From: Curtobacterium sp. VKM Ac-2922
GTDB lineage: Bacteria > Actinomycetota > Actinomycetes > Actinomycetales > Microbacteriaceae
Assembly: GCF_022815645.1 (NCBI RefSeq)
Contig: NZ_JALGRO010000013.1
Location: 1-64,000 of the forward strand
Direction of reading: 5' to 3'
Length of the DNA: 64,000 bases
This document shows positions 44,006-52,995 of the stretch, in pieces. The stretch's first letter is position 1. Each line of letters begins with the position of its first letter. Below the pieces are notes generated by a model that worked only from the letters and a program-made list of their open reading frames with translations, was not told the DNA's origin and searched no databases. A program made the translations under genes and the position numbers.

Positions 44006-46960
44006 TCAGACCGTGCCGTAGAACTCGCGCTCGAACACCTGCCGCGCACGCCGCGTGATGCCGAGGTAGTCCTCTTCGAGCTGCGACGCCGACCCGGGCG
44101 GGTACTCCATCAGGCGGGCGACGCCCTCGAGCTGGATCCGGTCGACGGGCAGCACGTCGGTGGTCTTGCCCGACCACAGCACCAGGGCGCTCCGGGTCCG
44201 TGAGGCGAACCGCCACGCCGCAGCCAGCCGCTCGCCGTCCTCGGGCGCCACGAGCCCCTCGGCGACGGCCCCCGCCAGCGCATCGAGGGTCGAGGTCGTC
44301 CGCAGCGCCGGGACCCGCAGCGCACCCTGCAGCTGCAGGAGCTGCACGAACCACTCCACGTCGCTGAGCGAGCCACGACCGAGCTTCAGGTGCCGGGCCG
44401 GGTCCGCACCGCGCGGCAGCCGTTCGGACTCGACCCGGGCCTTGATGCGGCGGACCTCGCGCACCTCGCGGTCGGCGATGGACGCCGGGTAGCGCGTGCG
44501 GTCCGCCAGGTGCTCGAAGTCGCGCAGCAGGGCATCGTCACCGACAGCACCGCGGGCTCGCAGCAGCGCCTGCGCCTCCCATGTCAGCGACCACCGGGCG
44601 TAGTACGCGCCGTAGGACTCGAGGGTGCGGACGACGGGCCCGTTCTTCCCCTCGGGGCGCAGGTCGTTGTCGAGGTCGAACGGGTAGATCGTGTCCTCGG
44701 TCAGCCGGTTCAGCTCGCGCACGATCGTCTGGGCCGCACGCGACGCGGTCTCCGGCGGCACGTCGGGTGCGCGGTACACGTACAGGACGTCGGCGTCCGA
44801 GCCGAAGCCGAGTTCGCGCCCGCCGTACCGGCCCATCGCGATGATGCCGAACTGCAGGCGGTCCGGAGCGTCGCGGCGGGCCAGGTCGAGCGCGCCGGTC
44901 AGGGTGGCCTCGGTGATGTCGCTCAGCGCCGGTCCCAGCTGGTCGACGTCGAGTCGGCCGAGCGTCGCGGCGATCCCGAGTCGCAGGGTCTCGCGGCGAC
45001 GGACGGACCGCAGCAGCGACGCGGCAGCATCGACGTCGTCACCGTGTCGGGCCGTGGTGGCCCGGACCTCGGACAGCAACGCGCCGATCGGCCGCGGCGT
45101 CAGCAGCGTGTCGGGTTCGTCGAGCCACGCGACGGCCTCGGGGAAGCGCTCGAGCAGCCCGGCCAGGAACGCCGACTCCGACAACACCGTCGTCAGGCTG
45201 TGCGCTGCACCCGAGGAGTCCCGCAGCATCCGCAGGAACCAGCTGGACTCGCCGAGCGTGTCGCTCAGCCGCCGGAACGCCAGCAGCGCCCGGTCCGGGG
45301 CCGGTCCCTCGGCCATCCACCGCAACAGGACCGGCAGGAGGTTCCGCTGGATGGCCGCACGACGCGAGGTGCCCTGGGTGAGCGCGCGGATGTGGCGCAG
45401 GGCACCGTCTGGGTCGGCGAAGCCGATCGCGGCGAGGCGGTCACGCGCCTGGCCGCTCGTCAGGACGATGCCCCCGTCCGATGCCGCGACGGCGGAGAGC
45501 AGCGGCCGGTAGAACAGGCGCTCGTGCAGGCCGCGGACCTCGAGCTTCACCGAACGCCACCGGGCCTCGAGCGCGGTGGCGCCCGTCGCGACACCGCTGG
45601 AACGCGCCAGGATCCGCAACTCGTCCTCGTCGGCCGGCATCATGTGCGTCCGCTGCAGCTGACGGAGCTGGATGCGGTGCTCCAGCACCCGCAGCAGCGC
45701 GTAGTCCGGACCGAACCGCGCGGCCTCGGGACGCCCGACGTAGCCGACTTCGGTCAGTGCGTCCATCGCCTCGAGGGTGGATCGGACGCGGACGCTCTCG
45801 TCGTCCTGCCCGTGCACGAGCTGCAGCAGCTGCACCGTGAACTCGACGTCACGCAGGCCGCCCGGCCCGAGCTTGAGCTGGCGGTCCACCTCGGCGTCCG
45901 GGATGTGGTCCGTCACGCGCTCGCGCATGCGCTGCACGGACTCGACGAACCCCGGTCGCTTCGACGACCGCCAGACGAAGGGCGCCACTGCCGCGCTGTA
46001 GCGCTCCCCCAGGTCCATCGACCCCGCGATCGGCCGCGCCTTGAGCAGCGCCTGGAACTCCCACTCCTTGGCCCAGCGCTCGTAGTACGCCACGTGCGAG
46101 TCGAGGGTCCGGACCAGCGCGCCGTCCTTGCCCTCGGGCCGCAGGTTGGCGTCGACCTCCCACAGCGCGGGCTCGGCCGCCAGGTCGGTGATGACGTGCG
46201 TCGCCGCGATCGCGATCCGGGTCGCGATGCGCACGGCCTTGTCGGTGTCGACCGTGTCGTTCGGCTCGGTGACGAAGATGACGTCGACGTCGCTGACGTA
46301 GTTGAGCTCGCGAGCCCCGGCCTTGCCCATCGCGATGACCGCCAGCGGTGTCGCGGCGACCTGCTCGGCCGGGAACGGGACCTCGCGGCGCGCGACGTCG
46401 ACCGCGACGTCGAGCGCGGCCCCGGCCAGGTCGGCCAGCCCGGCGGCCACGGCGGGGAACGCGAGCGTCGGCGACGGGTGCAGCACGTCGTAGAGCGCGA
46501 TCTGGGCGAGGTGCCGGCGGTAGCGCACCCGCAGGCGCATCCGGGCGGCCTCGTCGGTGGCACCGTCGACCGCCTGCGTCAACGACTCGGTGTACTCCGC
46601 CTGGGTCCGCGGCTCGGTGACCGGACGCAGCAACAGGTCGAGCTCGGCCGGGCGCCGCTGCAGGAACTCACCGAGCCCCACCGAGGCGCCGAGCAGCCGC
46701 ACCAGCCGCTCCGTGGCTGCCTGGTCGTCGAGGATCGGGCGCAAGGCGTCGCGGTGGGCCTCGACCAGGCGTTCCAAGCGTCGCAGCGCCCCGTCCGGGT
46801 CGGCGGTCGACGACCACAGCGCCGGCCACGTGCTGACCGACACCGGCAGATCGGTGCCGAACCGGCCCTCCAACGCGGACAGCCGCTCCAGGCTCTCCGA
46901 CAGCTCCGCGAAGCCCAGCCGGGCCAACTCGGAGCGCGACGTCTTCGTCCGTCCTGTCAC
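44006..46960 (-). CDS. glnE: Bifunctional glutamine synthetase adenylyltransferase / adenylyl-removing enzyme
   Basis: 984 residues with the expected duplicated layout: an N-terminal nucleotidyltransferase-like half with YVSDVDVIFV and DANLRPEGKDGALV, a linker, and a C-terminal half with GSDADVLYVY and DNDLRPEGKNGPVV. It attaches or removes AMP at the Tyr of GlnA according to nitrogen status. GTG start with GGGAGAG upstream. It lies downstream of the second glutamine synthetase gene, with five tandem 25-26-bp repeats in between. Confidence 0.96.
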   Translation of the reverse strand: MTGRTKTSRSELARLGFAELSESLERLSALEGRFGTDLPVSVSTWPALWSSTADPDGALRRLERLVEAHRDALRPILDDQAATERLVRLLGASVGLGEFLQRRPAELDLLLRPVTEPRTQAEYTESLTQAVDGATDEAARMRLRVRYRRHLAQIALYDVLHPSPTLAFPAVAAGLADLAGAALDVAVDVARREVPFPAEQVAATPLAVIAMGKAGARELNYVSDVDVIFVTEPNDTVDTDKAVRIATRIAIAATHVITDLAAEPALWEVDANLRPEGKDGALVRTLDSHVAYYERWAKEWEFQALLKARPIAGSMDLGERYSAAVAPFVWRSSKRPGFVESVQRMRERVTDHIPDAEVDRQLKLGPGGLRDVEFTVQLLQLVHGQDDESVRVRSTLEAMDALTEVGYVGRPEAARFGPDYALLRVLEHRIQLRQLQRTHMMPADEDELRILARSSGVATGATALEARWRSVKLEVRGLHERLFYRPLLSAVAASDGGIVLTSGQARDRLAAIGFADPDGALRHIRALTQGTSRRAAIQRNLLPVLLRWMAEGPAPDRALLAFRRLSDTLGESSWFLRMLRDSSGAAHSLTTVLSESAFLAGLLERFPEAVAWLDEPDTLLTPRPIGALLSEVRATTARHGDDVDAAASLLRSVRRRETLRLGIAATLGRLDVDQLGPALSDITEATLTGALDLARRDAPDRLQFGIIAMGRYGGRELGFGSDADVLYVYRAPDVPPETASRAAQTIVRELNRLTEDTIYPFDLDNDLRPEGKNGPVVRTLESYGAYYARWSLTWEAQALLRARGAVGDDALLRDFEHLADRTRYPASIADREVREVRRIKARVESERLPRGADPARHLKLGRGSLSDVEWFVQLLQLQGALRVPALRTTSTLDALAGAVAEGLVAPEDGERLAAAWRFASRTRSALVLWSGKTTDVLPVDRIQLEGVARLMEYPPGSASQLEEDYLGITRRARQVFEREFYGTV

Positions 46961-46983
46961 GTTCTCTCCCGATCGACCCGGCC

Positions 46984-47111
46984 TGGCGCGGAGCTGCCTG
47001 TGGGTACTGTGGCGCGGAACTGCCTGTGGGTACTGTGGCGCGGAACTGCCTGTGGGTACCTGGCGCGGAACTGCCTGTGGGTACCTGGCGCGGAGCTGCC
47101 TGTGGGTACTA
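46984..47111. repeat. Five tandem 25-26-bp repeats between glnA2 and glnE
   Basis: Units start at 46984, 47010, 47036, 47061 and 47086 and read TGGCGCGGAACTGCCTGTGG plus GTACTG or GTACC. Units 1 and 5 have GAGCTG in place of GAACTG. The last unit runs into the glnA2 stop codon. The array fills most of the 148-bp intercistronic gap. Confidence 0.92.
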
Positions 47112-48446
47112 CAGCATGCCCAGGTTCGTGTCCAGCTCGAACGGCGTGACCTGGTCGCGGTAGCGCTTCCACTCCTGCCGCTTGTTCAGCAGCACGAAGT
47201 TGAACACCTGCTCGCCGAGGGTCTCGGCCACGAGCTCGGAGTCCTCCATCAGGGACAGCGCGTGGTCGAGACTTGCCGGCAGCTGCGCGTACCCGAGGGC
47301 CTTGCGCTCGGAGTCGGACAGGCTCCAGACGTTGTCCTCGGCTTCGGCGGGGAGCTCGTAGCCCTCTTCGATGCCCTTCAGGCCCGCCGCCAGCAGCAGG
47401 GAGTACGCCAGGTAGGGGTTCGCCGCGGAGTCGATGCCGCGGTACTCGATGCGGGACGACTGGCCCTTGTTGGGCTTGTACAGCGGCACGCGCACCAGGG
47501 CCGAGCGGTTGTTGTGGCCCCACGTGACGAACGAGGGGGCTTCGTCGCCGCCCCACAGGCGCTTGTACGAGTTGACGAACTGGTTGGTCACCGCGGTGAT
47601 CTCGGGCGCGTGCTTGAGCACGCCGGCGATGAACTGCCGGGCGGTGGCAGAGAGCTGGTACTCGCCGCCGGGCTCGTAGAACGCGTTCTGGTCGCCCTCG
47701 AACAGCGAGACGTGCGTGTGCATGCCGGAACCGGGCTGGCCGGAGATCGGCTTCGGCATGAAGGTCGCGTAGACCCCCTGCTCGATCGCCACTTCCTTGA
47801 CCACGGTGCGGAACGTCATGATGTTGTCGGCCATGGTGAGCGCGTCGGCGTAGCGCAGGTCGATCTCGTTCTGGCCGGGGCCGGCTTCGTGGTGCGAGAA
47901 CTCCACCGAGATGCCGAGGTCCTCGAGCATGCGGACGGCACGACGACGGAAGTCGTGCGCGCTGCCGCCGGGGACGTTGTCGAAGTAGCCGGCCTGGTCG
48001 ACGGGCTTGGGGCCGCCGTCCTTCCAGTCGCGGTCCTTGAGCAGGTAGAACTCGATCTCGGGGTGCGTGTAGAACGTGAACCCACGCTCGCTCGCGCGGG
48101 CCAGCGTGCGCTTGAGCACGTTGCGCGGATCGGCCACGGCGGGCTGCTCGTCGGGCGTGGCGATGTCGCAGAACATCCGCGCGGTGGGGTCGATCTCGCC
48201 GCGCCACGGCAGGATCTGGAACGTCGAGGGGTCCGGGTGGGCCAGCACGTCGGCTTCGTACGAGCGGCTGAGGCCCTCGATCGCGGAGCCGTCGAAGCCG
48301 ATGCCCTCGGCGAACGCGCCCTCGACCTCGGCCGGGGCGATCGCGACCGACTTCAGGGTCCCGATGACGTCCGTGAACCAGAGTCGGATGAACTTGATGC
48401 CACGCTCTTCGATGGTGCGGAGCACGAAGTCCGTCTGCTTGTCCAT
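47109..48446 (-). CDS. glnA2: Glutamine synthetase type I paralogue
   Basis: 445 residues of the GSI fold: SAIEGLSRSYEADV, FYTHPEIEFYLL, GSGMHTHVSLFEG and RSALVRVPLY. The adenylylation segment present in GlnA is absent (GYELPAEAEDN has no KNLY-type site), so GlnE should not control this one. In mycobacteria and Streptomyces, GlnA2-type enzymes sit next to glnE as here; some act on other amines (gamma-glutamylpolyamine synthesis), so the substrate is open. ATG with GGAGAG upstream; a TAGGCT box at 48493-48498 would give a leader of about 40 nt. Confidence 0.9.
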   Translation of the reverse strand: MDKQTDFVLRTIEERGIKFIRLWFTDVIGTLKSVAIAPAEVEGAFAEGIGFDGSAIEGLSRSYEADVLAHPDPSTFQILPWRGEIDPTARMFCDIATPDEQPAVADPRNVLKRTLARASERGFTFYTHPEIEFYLLKDRDWKDGGPKPVDQAGYFDNVPGGSAHDFRRRAVRMLEDLGISVEFSHHEAGPGQNEIDLRYADALTMADNIMTFRTVVKEVAIEQGVYATFMPKPISGQPGSGMHTHVSLFEGDQNAFYEPGGEYQLSATARQFIAGVLKHAPEITAVTNQFVNSYKRLWGGDEAPSFVTWGHNNRSALVRVPLYKPNKGQSSRIEYRGIDSAANPYLAYSLLLAAGLKGIEEGYELPAEAEDNVWSLSDSERKALGYAQLPASLDHALSLMEDSELVAETLGEQVFNFVLLNKRQEWKRYRDQVTPFELDTNLGML

Positions 48447-48492
48447 GCACGCCCTCTCCGTGGTGCTCGGACCGGTCCGGCCCGTCCCGCAC

Positions 48493-48498
48493 AGCCTA
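48493..48498 (-). promoter_or_regulatory. -10 box of glnA2 with a leader
   Basis: TAGGCT on the minus strand about 47 nt before the ATG; here the gene has a ribosome site, unlike the leaderless group. Confidence 0.45.
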
Positions 48499-48591
48499 TT
48501 GCCGATGTCCGCGCCGGCGCGACGCCTGTGGACGGCGCGGCGCGCGTGCGCGGCCTGTGGACAGCGCGGCGCGGTCGTCGACGTGATCCGT

Positions 48592-48640
48592 GACGGACGG
48601 GAGGCCCGGTGCGTTCCCGGCACCGGGCCTCCTGTCCGTC
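48592..48640. terminator. GGAGGC-family palindrome after the small gene at 48653
   Basis: GACGGACGGGAGGCCCGGTGC faces its complement around a short GTTCCCG centre, with one mismatch pair. It ends the small minus-strand gene and is followed by the glnA2 promoter. Confidence 0.7.
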
Positions 48641-48652
48641 AGCTGGTCGCGA

Positions 48653-48829
48653 TCAGGACTCTTCGTCCCACTGCTCGTTGTTCGCCTTGATCCGGTCGAG
48701 GGCGTGCTCGGCTTCCTCGCGCGTCTCGAACGGACCGATCCGGTCGCGCTGCGGGGACTGCGGGCCCTGTTCGACGGTGTGGGTCTTGTCGTTGAACCAC
48801 CACTGGGACTCGATGCGTTCGTCGCTCAT
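48653..48829 (-). CDS. Small acidic SPOR-like protein, 58 residues
   Basis: 58 residues starting MSDERIESQWWFNDKTH, with a pattern (GPFETREEAEHALDRIK) like one half of a SPOR repeat. Microbacteriaceae encode similar tiny proteins; function unknown, no signal peptide. ATG with TACGGT 6 nt upstream, so leaderless. It diverges from the secreted repeat protein with about 100 bases between starts and ends at a palindrome of the common family. Confidence 0.78.
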   Translation of the reverse strand: MSDERIESQWWFNDKTHTVEQGPQSPQRDRIGPFETREEAEHALDRIKANNEQWDEES

Positions 48830-48835
48830 GCCGTC

Positions 48836-48841
48836 ACCGTA
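48836..48841 (-). promoter_or_regulatory. -10 box of the small SPOR-like gene, leaderless
   Basis: TACGGT on the minus strand, 6 nt before ATG 48829. Confidence 0.55.
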
Positions 48842-48926
48842 CTCGGGCATCGCACCCGGGATGCTCTCAGCGTCACGCTCGGCATGCACCTATGGTCATA
48901 TTTCACATTCCTTCTGGAAGGACCAC

Positions 48927-51056
48927 ATGACCAAGCGCCCTGTCATCACCGTCGCGAGCATCGCCGGACTCACCATGGCCACCCTGGCCGTCGGCCTGCC
49001 CGCGGTCGCGAACGCCGCCCCGAACCCGACCGTACGGATCGCCAGCATCGGCGGTGAGACGGTCTACGACGACTACGCCAGCCCGCTGGACCCGGACGAG
49101 CGCGGCAGCGCACTCTTCACCGGAGCCCGCCCGGAGATCACCGCCGAGGTCGGTGCTCCGGTGCGTCGCCTCGAGATCCGCGACGAGACGACCCACGCCC
49201 TCATCTGCTCCACCACGGTGTCGGTGGGTGCGGGTACCGCCTCGTGCACCGCCACGACCGCGTTCGGGTGGGGCACCAACCCGATCGAGGCGGTCGGCCT
49301 GAACGCGGCCGGCTCGGTCGAGGGCACCTCGATCGGCGTCGACGCGATCCGCGAGCTCGACACGCCGACCATCGACATCAGCGCCTTCGACGCCGACCAG
49401 CACACCGCGACCGTGTCGGGGACGGGCGTCCCCGGCGCCGAGTACCAGGTGCGGTTCGACTCGGACCGGAGCGTCGTCGTGGCATCGGGCACGATCGCAG
49501 CGAACGGCACCTGGACGGAAGACGTCGCCGGTGCCCAGGCCGGTGACCGGCCGTACGTCATGACCGAGCTCAACGGCGCGTCCAACCACCGGTTCGGGGC
49601 GTTGTTCGGCGGCGAGGGCGCCGAGCCGATCGTCGCGACCCTCGCGCCCGGCGCGACCGACCCCGGTTTCACCGTCCCGGGCAGCACCGTCGAACCGATC
49701 GTCGCGGTCCCCGCTCCCGGTGCGACCGACACCGGCTTCACCGCGCCCGGCACGGAGTCTGGTTCCGGGGTCGGCACCCCCGTCGTCAGCGAGGTGACCC
49801 TCGGCCAGCAGTCCGGGTGGCTCACCGTCGTGGGCACCGTCCCCTCGGGCGGGACCGCGACGATCGAAGACGCCCACGGCACCTCGGTGGGAATCCTCAC
49901 CTCGCGCTCGAGCCACGACGGGACCGACGACGTTCGGTTCGCCGTCAGCGCACCGGAGTCCGGCGCGGAGTACTCCCTCGTCTCCACGAGCGACCGCGGC
50001 ACCTCGCGCACCAGCTTCACGGCCCCGGTGATCCCGGAGTTCGGTGCTGCCACGGTCAGCGACCTGAGCATCGACGACTCGAGCGGCCACAGCTACCTGC
50101 ACGCCATCGCCCACCTGCCGTCGGCCGGCATGTTCGAGGTGCTCGACGACGACGGCAAGGTCGTCTCGAGCCGCGTCGGCAACGGCAACGTCACCGGTGG
50201 CGACGTCCAGTTCGGCATCATGAACGCCACGCCCGGGGCCGAGTACACCCTCCGTCTCAGCAACATGCAGGGGACGAAGTCCGTCGACACGGTGTTCCGC
50301 GCTCCCGGCGGCGACGTGGCGAAGCCGAACCCCGGCGAGACCGACCCCGGGTTCACCGCGCCCGGCTCCGGCGAGACCCAGCAGCCGATCGTTGCGAAGC
50401 CGGCCCCCGGCGAGACCGACCCCGGCTTCACCGCGCCCGGCTCCGGCGAGACCCAGCAGCCGATCGTGGCGAAGCCGGCCCCCGGCGAGACCGACGCCGG
50501 GTTCACCGCGCCCGCAGCCGGGCAGCCAGCTCCGATCACGGTGTCCGACCCGCACTACGTCGGACAGAACCTGGACGTGACCCTCGCCGTTCCTGGCGCC
50601 GGTCAGTACTCCGTCAAGGACCCGTCCGGGGCGACCGTCGCGGGCGGCGACGTCTACCGCGACCTGCCCACCTCGTTCACGGTGCAGGTGCCGAACCCTC
50701 CGGTCAGCACCACCTACACGATCGAGTTCACCTCCACCGCCGGCACCGTGTCGACGACGTTCACAACGCCCGACACGAAGCCGGAGCCGCCGGCAGCGCT
50801 CGCCGGCACGGTGACCGTCGACGCGTTCGACGAGGCCACCGGCGCACTGACCGTGTCGGGCAAGGTGAACGACCCGTTCGCACACGTCACGGTCCGGGTC
50901 CTGCGGGCCGGCCACGAGATCGCGCTGCCGGTGCGGCCGCGCATGAACCAGGACGGGACCTGGACAGCCGACGTCGCGGGTGCTCGCAAGGGCGACACCG
51001 TCCGCGTCCTGATGGTCGCCAACACGGTGCTGGTGCACGCCGAGACCACGGTCTGA
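48927..51056 (+). CDS. Secreted beta-sandwich repeat protein
   Basis: 709 residues. Signal peptide with AVANAAP cleavage near residue 31, then Ig-like beta modules rich in Thr, Val and Gly (for example VSGTGVPGAEYQVRF and VSGKVNDPFAHVTVRV). Five short units of the form PG(A/E)TDxGFTxP at roughly residues 240, 262, 469, 494 and 519 form linkers; the last three lie in a near-identical 25-residue tandem repeat. There is no sortase motif or C-terminal anchor, so it is probably released or held non-covalently. ATG with GGAAGG upstream. Likely an adhesin or matrix protein. Confidence 0.75.
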   Translation: MTKRPVITVASIAGLTMATLAVGLPAVANAAPNPTVRIASIGGETVYDDYASPLDPDERGSALFTGARPEITAEVGAPVRRLEIRDETTHALICSTTVSVGAGTASCTATTAFGWGTNPIEAVGLNAAGSVEGTSIGVDAIRELDTPTIDISAFDADQHTATVSGTGVPGAEYQVRFDSDRSVVVASGTIAANGTWTEDVAGAQAGDRPYVMTELNGASNHRFGALFGGEGAEPIVATLAPGATDPGFTVPGSTVEPIVAVPAPGATDTGFTAPGTESGSGVGTPVVSEVTLGQQSGWLTVVGTVPSGGTATIEDAHGTSVGILTSRSSHDGTDDVRFAVSAPESGAEYSLVSTSDRGTSRTSFTAPVIPEFGAATVSDLSIDDSSGHSYLHAIAHLPSAGMFEVLDDDGKVVSSRVGNGNVTGGDVQFGIMNATPGAEYTLRLSNMQGTKSVDTVFRAPGGDVAKPNPGETDPGFTAPGSGETQQPIVAKPAPGETDPGFTAPGSGETQQPIVAKPAPGETDAGFTAPAAGQPAPITVSDPHYVGQNLDVTLAVPGAGQYSVKDPSGATVAGGDVYRDLPTSFTVQVPNPPVSTTYTIEFTSTAGTVSTTFTTPDTKPEPPAALAGTVTVDAFDEATGALTVSGKVNDPFAHVTVRVLRAGHEIALPVRPRMNQDGTWTADVAGARKGDTVRVLMVANTVLVHAETTV
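50331..50513 (+). repeat. 75-bp coding tandem repeat in the secreted protein
   Basis: Two near-identical 75-bp units and the start of a third encode the PGETDPGFTAPGSGETQQP region. A recombination-prone stretch that may vary between strains. Confidence 0.75.
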
Positions 51057-51113
51057 CCCACACACACGGGCGGTGCACCACGGCGCAGGTCGTGGTGCAC
51101 CGCCCTGCGTGGC

Positions 51114-51119
51114 TAGAGT
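51114..51119 (+). promoter_or_regulatory. -10 box of map, leaderless
   Basis: TAGAGT followed by 7 nt and ATG 51127. Confidence 0.65.
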
Positions 51120-51126
51120 TGTCCGC

Positions 51127-52011
51127 ATGCCCCGGGACGAACACGGACACCTGACCGCCGGCCGGATCTCCCCGCAGCGCTCCGTCCCCAAGGACATCGA
51201 ACGACCCGAGTACGTCGGCCGCGTCGAACCCCACGAGCACGGCCTGGGCGACACGTACACACCGGACGAGGTCGAACGGATCCGCACCGCCGGGCGCATC
51301 GCCTCGCAGGCCATCGACGCCGTCGGTGCCGCGATCCGCCCCGGCGTCACCACCGACGAGCTCGACCGCATCGGCCACGAGTACGTCGTGTCGCACGGGG
51401 CCTGGCCCTCGACGCTCGGCTACCGCGGGTACCCGAAGTCGCTGTGCTCCTCGGTCAACGAGGTCATCTGCCACGGGATCCCGGACGACACCGTGCTGCA
51501 GGACGGCGACATCGTCAACATCGACATCACCGCCTACAAGGACGGCATGCACGGCGACACCAACCGCACGTTCGTCGTCGGCACGGCCCTGCCCGAGGTC
51601 CAGGACCTGGTCACGCGCACCGAGGAGGCCATGCGCCGGGGCATCCGCGCGGTCGCTCCCGGTCGGCAGGTCAACGTCATCGGCCGGGCCATCGAGTCCT
51701 ACGCCAAGCGCTTCGGCTACGGCGTCGTCCGTGACTACACCGGTCACGGCGTCGGGCGGGCCTTCCACTCCGGCCTGATCATCCCGCACCACGATGCGCC
51801 GCAGTACGACACGGTCATCGAGGCCGGCATGGTGTTCACCATCGAGCCGATGCTGACCCTCGGTGGCATCGAGGCCGACATCTGGGCCGACGACTGGACC
51901 GTCAGCACGCGCGACAAGTCCTGGACCGCACAGTTCGAACAGACCCTCGTCGTCACGGAACGTGGCGCCGAACTCCTCACCGTCTCCGGAAAGGGACCCA
52001 GCTCCTCATGA
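51127..52011 (+). CDS. map: Methionine aminopeptidase type I
   Basis: 294 residues. Removes the initiator Met from new proteins using two metals: ligands in VNIDITAYKDGMHGDTNRTF, GHGVGRAFH and EPMLTLGG, and a final Glu in FEQTLVVTE. A 40-residue N-terminal extension with a Pro/His-rich segment is usual in actinobacterial MapB-type enzymes. ATG with TAGAGT 7 nt upstream, so leaderless. It overlaps ppgK by 4 bases (ATGA). Confidence 0.95.
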   Translation: MPRDEHGHLTAGRISPQRSVPKDIERPEYVGRVEPHEHGLGDTYTPDEVERIRTAGRIASQAIDAVGAAIRPGVTTDELDRIGHEYVVSHGAWPSTLGYRGYPKSLCSSVNEVICHGIPDDTVLQDGDIVNIDITAYKDGMHGDTNRTFVVGTALPEVQDLVTRTEEAMRRGIRAVAPGRQVNVIGRAIESYAKRFGYGVVRDYTGHGVGRAFHSGLIIPHHDAPQYDTVIEAGMVFTIEPMLTLGGIEADIWADDWTVSTRDKSWTAQFEQTLVVTERGAELLTVSGKGPSSS

Positions 52012-52757
52012 CCTCACTCGCAGTCGGCGTCGACATCGGCGGTACGGGCATCAAGGGCGCGATCGTCGACACGACGACCGGCGAACTCACCACCGAACGG
52101 ATCAAGAAGGCCACCCCCGAGGGCGGCAAGCCGCACGACATCGTGGCCGTGGCGGCGTCCATCCTCGACGAACTCTCCCCCGCAGCGGACGTGCCGGTGG
52201 GCGTGTGCTTCCCCGCGGTCGTCCGTGACGGCAAGACGATGTCGGCGGCGAACGTGTCGAAGAAGTGGATCGGCTTCGAGGCCGAGGCGCTCTTCGAGAA
52301 GGAACTCGGGCGCTCCATCCACTTCGTCAACGACGCCGATGCCGCCGGGTTCGCCGAGCAGCAGTTCGGTGCGGCGAAGGGTCGCGACGGGCTGGTGGTC
52401 ATGACGACGCTCGGCACGGGCATCGGCACGGCGCTGATCAACGACGGCGTGCTCATCGTCAACGCCGAGCTGGGGCACCTGGAGATCGACGGGGTCGACT
52501 ACGAGACGAAGGCCTCCTTCGCGGCCAAGGAACGCGACGAACTGTCGTGGAAGCACTGGGCGAAGCGGCTGCAGAAGTACTACTCGCACCTCGAAGCGCT
52601 GCTCTCCCCCGAGCTCTTCGTCGTCGGCGGCGGAGTGTCGAAGCACTACGAGGAGTTCCTGCCGCTGCTCGACCTGCAGGCCGACATCATCCCCGCGACG
52701 CTCCGCAACAACGCGGGCATCATCGGCGCGGCGACGCTGGCTGCTCGCAGCGCCTGA
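52008..52757 (+). CDS. ppgK: Polyphosphate glucokinase
   Basis: Phosphorylates glucose with polyphosphate or ATP. 249 residues of the ROK-related actinobacterial PPGK family: VGVDIGGTGIKGAIVD (phosphate-binding), HFVNDADAAGFAEQ (catalytic Asp) and MTTLGTGIGTALI. Also a DELSWKHWAKRLQKYY segment typical of PPGK. It starts inside the map stop codon (ATGA), so the two are translationally coupled. It is followed by the nested inverted repeat at 52788. Confidence 0.93.
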   Translation: MTSLAVGVDIGGTGIKGAIVDTTTGELTTERIKKATPEGGKPHDIVAVAASILDELSPAADVPVGVCFPAVVRDGKTMSAANVSKKWIGFEAEALFEKELGRSIHFVNDADAAGFAEQQFGAAKGRDGLVVMTTLGTGIGTALINDGVLIVNAELGHLEIDGVDYETKASFAAKERDELSWKHWAKRLQKYYSHLEALLSPELFVVGGGVSKHYEEFLPLLDLQADIIPATLRNNAGIIGAATLAARSA

Positions 52758-52787
52758 TCCACGACGCACGGCCCCGATGCACGCATC

Positions 52788-52906
52788 GAGTGGTCACGAC
52801 ACCCCGCTGGTGCATCGGCGAGTGGTCACGATTCGTCGTCCGGCGAGACCGACACCGACGACTCGTGACCACTCGGCAACTGGCACGCGGGGTGTCGTGA
52901 CCACTC
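52788..52906. repeat. Nested inverted repeat, 119 bp
   Basis: Outer arms GAGTGGTCACGACACCCCGC (52788-52807) and its exact complement (52887-52906). Inner arms GAGTGGTCACGA (52820 onwards) and TCGTGACCACTC share the first 12 bases with the outer arms, so each side holds two copies in direct orientation. Confidence 0.85.
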
Positions 52907-52983
52907 AGCGGCCGTCTCGGGGAGGCGTGGCACGCCGTGCGAACGGGTCGCCGGTAGAGACGCTGCACGGACCCGCCACCCGG

Positions 52984-52989
52984 TACACT
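52984..52989 (+). promoter_or_regulatory. -10 box of rnpB
   Basis: TACACT, 7 nt before the first paired base of RNase P RNA. Confidence 0.6.
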
Positions 52990-52995
52990 GAACCC

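Noticed and set aside
43708..44058. Small plus-strand gene in the gap before the polysaccharide operon
   Set aside because: No ribosome site, no leaderless -10 and Arg-rich random-looking composition; treated as non-coding.
41135..44203. 1022-residue plus-strand frame opposite the polysaccharide operon
   Set aside because: It is antisense to three overlapping genes with clear catalytic motifs. The frame is low-complexity and has no domain.
46984..47111. CRISPR-like array between glnA2 and glnE
   Set aside because: The units are contiguous with no spacers between them and no cas genes are present, so it is a plain tandem repeat.
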